Shown here in pieces: positions 59,201 to 64,000 of a DNA stretch of 64,000 nucleotides; positions within the stretch are counted from its first letter, which is position 1; each line of letters begins with the position of its first letter. Under the pieces are notes generated by a model that searched no databases, was not told the origin of the DNA, and was given only the letters and a program-made list of their open reading frames with translations. Position numbers and translations under genes: made by a program. Origin of the DNA: Acidimicrobiales bacterium (GTDB lineage: Bacteria; Actinomycetota; Acidimicrobiia; Acidimicrobiales; SZUA-35). Location of the stretch: positions 62,001 to 126,000 of the forward strand of contig JABDIY010000049.1 in the NCBI GenBank assembly GCA_013003535.1, in the 5' to 3' direction.

Positions 59201-59878
59201 CTACTCTTGGTCGCCGCCGCCGTCACCGGCGTCGTCACCCTCGGCGGACTCTTCGCCTTCACCTTCAGCGACCGCCTCTTCACCCTCGACCTCTTCGCCT
59301 TCGACAACTTCTTCGACGAGGGCACGAGGTACAACGGTGGAGACTACGGGATCCTCGGGATCAACCGAGGTGACGACGCCGGCAGGGAGTTTGATGTCGC
59401 CGACCATGACGTTTCGATCGCCGGTGAGGATTGAGATGTCGGCTTCGAGCGAATCGGGAATGGCGGTTGGGGAACATTCGACCGTCAGGCTGAAGAGGAT
59501 CTGGTCCACCAGCAAACCGGCGTTCAGTGCTTCTTCAGCCTCGCCGACCATATGGATCGGAATATCTACCGAAAGGGTCTGGGTTGCGTCGATGCGGAGG
59601 AAGTCGACATGAATGACCTCCCGACGAACCGGATGGCGCTGCACTTCTTTCACCAATACGAGATCGTCGACGCCATCTACGCTGAGGTGGAATACGGTGT
59701 TCAGACCGGCGTCGGTCTTGAGCGCATCACGCAGCTCGGTGTACGTTACCTGCACATTCACCGGGTCCTTGCCGAGCCCGTAGAGGACTCCTGGGAGCTG
59801 GCCTTCGCGGCGAAGGCGACGGCTAGTAGCCGACCCTAGCTTGCGGTTGCTGCTGGCCTTGACGACCGTCTGCTCCAT
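59201..59878 (-). CDS. rplY: 50S ribosomal protein L25 (CTC/TL5 form) with acidic tail
   Basis: A 225-residue 5S rRNA-binding protein. The N-terminal L25 domain has RRLRREGQLPGVLYGLGKDPVNVQV and VLVKEVQRHPVRREVIHVDFLRID; the TL5/CTC second domain follows up to about 185; then there is an extremely acidic tail of Glu, Gly, Asp and Ala (VEEVVEGEEVEGEEAVAEGE), unlike most L25 proteins. I choose the second ATG (59878), because GGAGG lies 9 nt upstream; for the first ATG, the same GGAGG would be adjacent. It precedes pth by 9 nt. Confidence 0.95.
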   Translation of the reverse strand: MEQTVVKASSNRKLGSATSRRLRREGQLPGVLYGLGKDPVNVQVTYTELRDALKTDAGLNTVFHLSVDGVDDLVLVKEVQRHPVRREVIHVDFLRIDATQTLSVDIPIHMVGEAEEALNAGLLVDQILFSLTVECSPTAIPDSLEADISILTGDRNVMVGDIKLPAGVVTSVDPEDPVVSTVVPRALVEEVVEGEEVEGEEAVAEGEGEESAEGDDAGDGGGDQE

Positions 59879-59962
59879 TGTGCTCATCCTCCGGAAAATC
59901 TGCCGACCCCAACGGTGGGGCGACTGAGTAGCTTATCGGTGACACAACCCCATGCCTCAGCG

Positions 59963-60946
59963 TTACTGTTGGTTCTGACCGTCGAAGATCTTGCTAACCG
60001 AAGCGTCTTCGAACACCGCACGAATTGCGTCAGCGATCAAGGGTGCCACCGAGAGCACCTCGAGCTTGTCGAATTGCTTTTCGGGGGGAAGCGGCAGTGT
60101 GTTTGTGACGATGACCTTGTCGAAGACACTGTTTTTCAGTCGGTCTATGGCAGGCCCGCTGAACACCGCGTGGGTCGCGGCCGCAACGACCGATGCCGCC
60201 CCACGCTCCATGAGGAGTTCCGCACCGGTGCAGATCGTTCCGGCCGTGTCGATCATGTCGTCGATGATCACGCAATGCCGACCCTCGACCTCACCAACGA
60301 TGTCTTTGGCCTCAACCTGGTTCTGCTTGCCCTTCAGTCGGCGTTTGTGAACGATCGCAAGATCGGCCGACAGCTTCTGCGCATACCGCTCGGCTACCTT
60401 CACCCGACCCGCATCTGGCGAGACCACCACGAGATCCTCGCCGTATTGCTCCAAGTGCCGGACCAGAACGGGCATAGCGGTGAGGTGGTCTACTGGACCG
60501 TTGAAGAAACCCTGGATCTGACCGGAGTGCAGGTCGACCGACACGAGCCGAGACGCCCCGGCCGCTTTGAAGAGATCTGCGACGAGTCGAGCCGTGATCG
60601 GTTCCCGTCCTTCGCTCTTGCGATCCTGACGGGCGTACCCATAGAACGGGAGCACCGCAGTGATGCGCTTTGCCGATGCACGCCGCGCCGCATCCACCAT
60701 GATCAAATGCTCCATGACTGCGTCGTTCAGAGAGCGACCCTCGATCGACCCATGACTCTGAATGATGAACACGTCGGATCCACGGATGGACTCGGAAAAC
60801 CGAACGTGCGTCTCGCCGTTCGCGAACTGGCTGGAGTGGGCTTCGGTGATCTCGGCGTTCAGACACTCAGCCACTTCATGGGAGAGTTCTTCGTTGTGCC
60901 GCCCGCTGAACAGGTGAAGCTTCTTCTTGGTTAGGGCTTCAATCAT
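59963..60946 (-). CDS. prs: Ribose-phosphate pyrophosphokinase
   Basis: Makes PRPP from ribose-5-phosphate and ATP. The 327-residue product from ATG 60946 (MIEALTKKKLHLFSGRHNEEL, GGGGGA about 10 nt upstream) has the expected LPFYGYARQDRK, DLHSGQIQGFF, VVVSPDAGRVK, KRRLKGKQNQVEAKDIVG and the PRPP loop VIIDDMIDTAGTIC. The GlmU-position gene lies about 57 nt upstream on the same strand, the usual glmU-prs order. Confidence 0.97.
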   Translation of the reverse strand: MIEALTKKKLHLFSGRHNEELSHEVAECLNAEITEAHSSQFANGETHVRFSESIRGSDVFIIQSHGSIEGRSLNDAVMEHLIMVDAARRASAKRITAVLPFYGYARQDRKSEGREPITARLVADLFKAAGASRLVSVDLHSGQIQGFFNGPVDHLTAMPVLVRHLEQYGEDLVVVSPDAGRVKVAERYAQKLSADLAIVHKRRLKGKQNQVEAKDIVGEVEGRHCVIIDDMIDTAGTICTGAELLMERGAASVVAAATHAVFSGPAIDRLKNSVFDKVIVTNTLPLPPEKQFDKLEVLSVAPLIADAIRAVFEDASVSKIFDGQNQQ

Positions 60947-61003
60947 TATCGTGTGTCCCCCACGCAAATGTGCTGTTGTCGTTGTGCTTCGCCCCGGTGG
61001 CGA

Positions 61004-62086
61004 TCAAGCCCCTGAAGCATAGAAGGGTCCGGTCACGGTTCTGTCGGAAACTTGGGCGCCCGGACTGAGTGCGGCGAACGGGCCCACAATGCATTGTTCG
61101 CCGATGGCGGCGAGCTGGCCGGTTGAGGACCGCACCACACTTCGGGGCCCAACAGTGCAGTGGTCGAGATGGGTGTCTGGCCCAATATCGCATCCCTCGC
61201 CTATGGCGGTGCTGCCGCTCAGTGAAACGCCGGGAAATAGGGTGACGTCCGTGGAAAGCGTGACAGTGGCGTCGACGATTGTTCGAGACGGATCGATCAT
61301 CGTGACACCGCGCGCCATCCAGAAATGATTGATTCGGTTACGAAGGACGGCTTCCGCTGCAGCCAACTGGATCCTGTTGTCAACCTCTTCGAATAACTCC
61401 GCAAGTACGGCGACGGTAGCCACCGCATGACCGCTGTCGGCAAGCACGCCCGGCACGTCACGGAGGAGATGCCGGCCGGTAGCTGGGTCGGGCATGGTCC
61501 GCCGGATCGCCGGCGCCAGGAGACCACGCCGCACCACCATCACCCCCACCGGGGAATCCACAGGATTTCCGGCTTCACCATCGTCATTGGACACAGTGAC
61601 GCCAATGGCATTGCCGTGGCGGTCTCGCAAGACGTACGGCGTTCCAGATCGCCGCGGCTGGCGAGTGCAGGCGATAGTGCAGGCAGAGCCGGTCTGACGA
61701 TGAACCGTGAGAACCTCTTGAAGTACGTCGCCCGTCAGCAGCGGCATATCGGCCGGAAGAATCAAGACATCGCCTTCGTCGTCGAACTCGTCAAACCCGC
61801 TCATGCCAATCAATGCCGCTTCGGCGTTTCCGCGAGAACGAGGCTGTTCCAAGAATCGGGTAGTTAGGTCAGACGGCGGCGTATCCATGATCCTCTTGGC
61901 AATCCAGTCACCGTCTGGTCCAGTAACCACAACCGCTTCAGACACGCCGGAGTCACTTACTGCGTTCAGCACCCACGACAGCATTGGCCTACCACAGAGG
62001 ACATGAATAGGTTTCGGCCGCTCCGACACCAACGGTGCACCGGAAGCGGTTGCAATCACGAGCGCTGACACATCACCCTTCGCCAT
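61004..62086 (-). CDS. GlmU-like protein, truncated and with altered active sites
   Basis: A 360-residue protein (E. coli GlmU is 456) in the usual GlmU position upstream of prs. The N-terminal nucleotidyltransferase-like domain runs to about 230, followed by a short left-handed beta-helix (VTLSTDVTLFPGVSLSGSTAIGEGCDIGPDTHLDHCTVGP). At the uridylyltransferase site the usual GxGTRMxS loop reads ATASGAPLVSE and the usual GTGHA reads RGNAEA. The C-terminus stops where GlmU has GNFVEMKKA, so the acetyltransferase catalytic His/Lys/Tyr part is missing. The PKPIHVLCGRPML, ILPADMPLL and EEVDNRIQL segments show common descent. Start ATG 62086 (GGAGG just upstream). Function may have changed. Confidence 0.75.
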   Translation of the reverse strand: MAKGDVSALVIATASGAPLVSERPKPIHVLCGRPMLSWVLNAVSDSGVSEAVVVTGPDGDWIAKRIMDTPPSDLTTRFLEQPRSRGNAEAALIGMSGFDEFDDEGDVLILPADMPLLTGDVLQEVLTVHRQTGSACTIACTRQPRRSGTPYVLRDRHGNAIGVTVSNDDGEAGNPVDSPVGVMVVRRGLLAPAIRRTMPDPATGRHLLRDVPGVLADSGHAVATVAVLAELFEEVDNRIQLAAAEAVLRNRINHFWMARGVTMIDPSRTIVDATVTLSTDVTLFPGVSLSGSTAIGEGCDIGPDTHLDHCTVGPRSVVRSSTGQLAAIGEQCIVGPFAALSPGAQVSDRTVTGPFYASGA

Positions 62087-62176
62087 ATCCTCCACCGTAG
62101 TTGTTCGACGGGACAAAGGATTACCGCGGGACCTGAAACCCTGTTCCTTCCGGTAGGCCAAAACGCCAAACGGCCA

Positions 62177-62188
62177 GACCTCGAGGTC
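62177..62188. promoter_or_regulatory. 12-bp perfect palindrome upstream of the GlmU-like gene
   Basis: GACCTCGAGGTC, within a wider imperfect 24-bp palindrome (CGGCCAGACCTCGAGGTCCGACCG). It lies 90 nt upstream of the GlmU-like start and 40 nt after the bS22 stop. It could be an operator for the downstream genes or part of a bS22 terminator. Confidence 0.4.
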
Positions 62189-62226
62189 CGACCGAAGGGA
62201 ATCGCTGACGAAACGAGGGCGGTGTT

Positions 62227-62322
62227 CTACTTGTTCCGACGTTGAATACGGGTGCGCTTGAGCAGCTTGCGGTGCTTCTTCTTCCGCATACGCTTCCGAC
62301 GCTTCTTGATCAACGATCCCAT
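62227..62322 (-). CDS. bS22-type (AURKAIP1/COX24 domain) mini ribosomal protein
   Basis: A 31-residue, very basic protein read from ATG 62322 to TAG 62227, too short for the ORF track: it begins [19 protein letters not shown] and ends [12 protein letters not shown]. It is nearly the same as the mycobacterial small-subunit protein bS22 ([30 protein letters not shown]). Such proteins bind 16S rRNA near the decoding centre. There is no clear Shine-Dalgarno sequence (TCTGACTCCTCTT), so the message may be leaderless. Confidence 0.93.
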   Translation of the reverse strand: MGSLIKKRRKRMRKKKHRKLLKRTRIQRRNK

Positions 62323-62419
62323 AAGAGGAGTCAGACTAACGCCTGCCGCACCAAGAAACGCTCCACCGGAGATGAGAAAGGTTGCTAACGTTGTTGCCAC
62401 CGCCTCTCAGCGAGGAGAT

Positions 62420-62492
62420 TCCCGAGTAGTTCAATTGGTAGAACACAGGCCTTTGAAGCCTGGCGTTGTTGGTTCGAGTCCAACCTCGGGAG
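62420..62492 (+). tRNA. tRNA-Gln (anticodon TTG)
   Basis: TCCCGAG acceptor, D-arm TAGTTCAATTGGTAGAAC, anticodon arm CAGGC-CTTTGAA-GCCTG with TTG, T-arm GTTGGTTCGAGTCCAAC, acceptor CTCGGGA, discriminator G. CCA is not encoded (CAAAT follows). It decodes CAA. The small ORF at 62466 in the track partly overlaps it only because it begins within the tRNA. Confidence 0.95.
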
Positions 62493-62501
62493 CAAATCAC
62501 C

Positions 62502-62663
62502 ATGTCCCCAAAACATGTCTTTCAGTTGGGCGTGGCGGTTGGGGCGCTCGCCCTCTTCTTGGTCCTGACCCTGGCCACCGGCAACCGCATCGAAGCAGCC
62601 GCTATCGCGATCGGCGGGGCGTTGATTGTCACCGCCTTCTTCAATCGGCCCAAATCGTCATAA
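62502..62663 (+). CDS. Small two-helix membrane protein, unknown
   Basis: A 53-residue protein from ATG 62502 (MSPKHVFQLG), just 9 nt after tRNA-Gln. It has two hydrophobic helices (VAVGALALFLVLTLAT, AAAIAIGGALIVTAFF) linked by a short NRIE loop, and a basic end RPKSS. There is no clear Shine-Dalgarno sequence and it might be cotranscribed with the tRNA. Moderate confidence, as it rests on composition and position alone. Confidence 0.55.
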   Translation: MSPKHVFQLGVAVGALALFLVLTLATGNRIEAAAIAIGGALIVTAFFNRPKSS

Positions 62664-62738
62664 CGGCTCGGTTGACCCAGCACCACCCAGTCCCCACTTG
62701 AACCCCCACTCCCGACTTGGTGATGAAACACTGGGGTT

Positions 62739-63473
62739 GTGCCCCCCGTGTTTCTCACCGCTCCCGCCAAGCTCACACTCGGGCTCCGTATCACCGACGT
62801 TCTGAAGAACGGGCACCACCTGATCGATGCCGAAATGGTGACCGTAGATCTTCACGACACACTGTGGCTCGACCCGACCGGCGACGGGCTCACCGTGGTG
62901 GGCGGCAGCCAGGACGTACCGGTCGGCCCCGACAATCTGGTGGCCCGGGCGTTACGGCTAGCAGGTCGGACTGCTGCCGTTCGCGTGACCAAGCGGATAC
63001 CTAGCCAAGCCGGGCTGGGTGGCGGGTCGGCCGACGCCGGCGCAATTCTCCGCTGGGCCGGCTTCAAGGATCTTGTAGCAGCCGCCGAAATCGGCGCCGA
63101 CGTTGCGTTCTGCGCGGTAGGTGGGAGAGCACACGTGAGCGGGATCGGCGAGATCGTTGCGCCTCTCGAATTTCAACCGATGGACCTGACCCTCCTGACC
63201 CCGCCCGTGGGATGTCCCACCGCTCTGGTGTATGCCCGCTGGGATCAAATGGGTGGGCCTGTTGGCGACAGCGGTAACGATCTAGAACCGGCTGCGGTGC
63301 AGGCCGTCCCCGCGCTGCTTCCGTTTCGTGAGGCGTTGGGAAACGCCACAGGTCAGACGCCCCGACTCGCCGGTAGCGGTAGTACGTGGTTCGTTTCGGG
63401 CCACCACCCCGGCCAGAACCACGTCCTCGTTCGCACGGTTCAGGCCGGATGGTCAGCAACCGACCCCCGGTAG
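62739..63473 (+). CDS. ispE: 4-diphosphocytidyl-2-C-methyl-D-erythritol kinase
   Basis: GHMP kinase of the non-mevalonate isoprenoid pathway, phosphorylating CDP-ME. It begins with APAKLTLGLRITDVLKNGHHLIDAEMVTVDL, has the GHMP ATP motif PSQAGLGGGSADAGA (about 89-103), GADVAFCAVGGRAHVSGIGE and the C-terminal LAGSGSTWFV. At 244 residues it is shorter than usual (about 280-310), with the helical region between the ATP motif and GADV reduced. GTG start at 62739. Confidence 0.92.
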   Translation: MPPVFLTAPAKLTLGLRITDVLKNGHHLIDAEMVTVDLHDTLWLDPTGDGLTVVGGSQDVPVGPDNLVARALRLAGRTAAVRVTKRIPSQAGLGGGSADAGAILRWAGFKDLVAAAEIGADVAFCAVGGRAHVSGIGEIVAPLEFQPMDLTLLTPPVGCPTALVYARWDQMGGPVGDSGNDLEPAAVQAVPALLPFREALGNATGQTPRLAGSGSTWFVSGHHPGQNHVLVRTVQAGWSATDPR

Positions 63474-63516
63474 GCCAGGCGTTGTCGCCAGGATGGTCTT
63501 CCCTACGACCCCCTGG

Positions 63517-63798
63517 TCATGAAACCTTGTGCCGTCGTTCTTCTTCTTCTAGATATTGCCGAGTCTTCCGTTCCTCGAGGTCCCGCCCGTCCACCAGGTA
63601 GGCCAGCGCATGAAAGGCCAACGCGAAGCCCCAGGCGGCAGTGATCCAGATCGACCAATTCACACCACCCGCATCCAGAGTGTCCAGTAACCAGAAGAAC
63701 GCGTTGATGATCACGTACGTCCCGGCGTGCCAGACCAGGCCCGCCAAGTATCCGGCGCGCCGTTGGGCACGTTCCTCAGCAGTTTGAGTTCTCCTCAC
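63517..63798 (-). CDS. 2TM-domain membrane protein
   Basis: A 93-residue protein from a GTG at 63798 that has AAGGGAGG 6 nt upstream; the track ORF adds 36 residues without support. Two membrane helices (LAGLVWHAGTYVIINAFFWLLD, WSIWITAAWGFALAFHALAYLV) and a charged C-terminus (DGRDLEERKTRQYLEEEERRHK) are those of the 2TM family (PF13239), which in some bacteria joins two-component sensors. Function unknown. Confidence 0.8.
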   Translation of the reverse strand: MRRTQTAEERAQRRAGYLAGLVWHAGTYVIINAFFWLLDTLDAGGVNWSIWITAAWGFALAFHALAYLVDGRDLEERKTRQYLEEEERRHKVS

Positions 63799-63946
63799 AA
63801 GAAACCTCCCTTGTATCTTCACTAACCAGACTGCATTGGCACCGCCCCGTTGCCTAGAGGCCAACGTCACGCGCCGAACCCTCGTTGGGACAGACGTAGT
63901 TCGCACCCTGACGAGTGTCGATTCCGTCCGGTTTGTTTACGGATTC

Positions 63947-64000
63947 CTAGAGCAACGCCAACGAGCCCCACTGGGCGGGTGTGAGCATTTCGGCGCGGCT
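63947..64000 (-). CDS. Partial CDS, probable RsmA (KsgA) C-terminus
   Basis: On the minus strand, the last 17 residues SRAEMLTPAQWGSLALL and a TAG stop enter from the window edge. An R-A-E-x-L-(S/T)-x-x-x-(W/F)-x-x-L-A ending is characteristic of the 16S rRNA dimethyladenosine transferase RsmA. In Actinobacteria rsmA commonly lies beside ispE, which agrees, although here the two face in opposite directions. Based on a very short segment. Confidence 0.5.
   Translation of the reverse strand, partial: SRAEMLTPAQWGSLALL

Noticed and set aside
59915-60934. Plus-strand ORF of 339 residues
   Set aside because: Antisense to prs, which is complete with all motifs.
62252-62701. Plus-strand ORF of 149 residues over bS22 and tRNA-Gln
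   Set aside because: Covers the reverse strand of bS22 and the tRNA; its RVVQLVEHRPLKPGVVGSSPTS-like part is the common tRNA shadow.

Overview
The window looks like a chromosomal segment of a high-GC actinobacterium, most likely of the class Acidimicrobiia. I infer this from gene order and gene families, not from a database search. The supporting signs are a LigB-type ATP-dependent DNA ligase, a three-subunit PntAa/PntAb/PntB transhydrogenase, a bS22-type mini ribosomal protein, a DUF501 gene near eno and an FtsB-like gene, many GTG/TTG starts, and a set of secreted proteins ending in DUF4214 repeats. I see no insertion sequence, phage, CRISPR array, toxin-antitoxin pair or rRNA.

Region 1 (1-6.7 kb) is catabolic. 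A minus-strand operon encodes 2-keto-4-pentenoate hydratase, acylating acetaldehyde dehydrogenase, 4-hydroxy-2-oxovalerate aldolase and, cut by the window edge, the first residues of what is probably a VOC-fold protein. This is the lower part of a meta-cleavage pathway. A BadH-like short-chain dehydrogenase begins directly at the CCA end of tRNA-Arg(TCT), followed by an M20 amidohydrolase and a short repeat/hairpin element. Region 2 (6.7-18.7 kb) is mostly housekeeping: EngB, a CAP+DUF4214 secreted protein, a TrmA-family RNA methyltransferase, Rpe, an EamA transporter, ClpP, Rph, RdgB, a DUF389 membrane protein with an unknown partner, LigB and a 4CL-type acyl-CoA ligase.

Region 3 (18.7-32.8 kb) is envelope- and surface-oriented: a DUF3179 lipoprotein, an MscS channel, a sterol-desaturase-family hydroxylase, tRNA-Leu(TAA), a GH16 lipoprotein, a large GH57 lipoprotein, a beta-helix/DUF4214 protein carrying a 12-T tract in its coding sequence, a Cas4/RecB-like nuclease with a possible Fe-S cluster, a flippase-like membrane protein and Maf.

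Region 4 (32.8-46.2 kb) is the most rearranged part. The usual actinobacterial run eno-ftsB-DUF501-ppx is present but spread out. XdhC-type molybdenum-enzyme accessory genes and a BON/OmpA gene lie inside it, DUF501 is fused to a MobA-like nucleotidyltransferase, and the Ppx/GppA homologue lacks its N-terminal half. Upstream of eno on the same strand sit LacZ (GH2) and two tandem Fn3+DUF4214 surface proteins. One Fn3 module of the second protein uses a very different set of codons from its neighbours.

Region 5 (46.2-64 kb) is again mostly core: YabN-like MazG, a parvulin-type lipoprotein, a Vps62-like membrane protein, the pnt operon, a charged secreted protein, then Mfd, Pth, L25, Prs and a GlmU-position protein, followed by bS22, tRNA-Gln(TTG), IspE and probably the C-terminus of RsmA. 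The GlmU-position protein is truncated and lacks the signature residues of both GlmU active sites, which is the most unusual single gene here.
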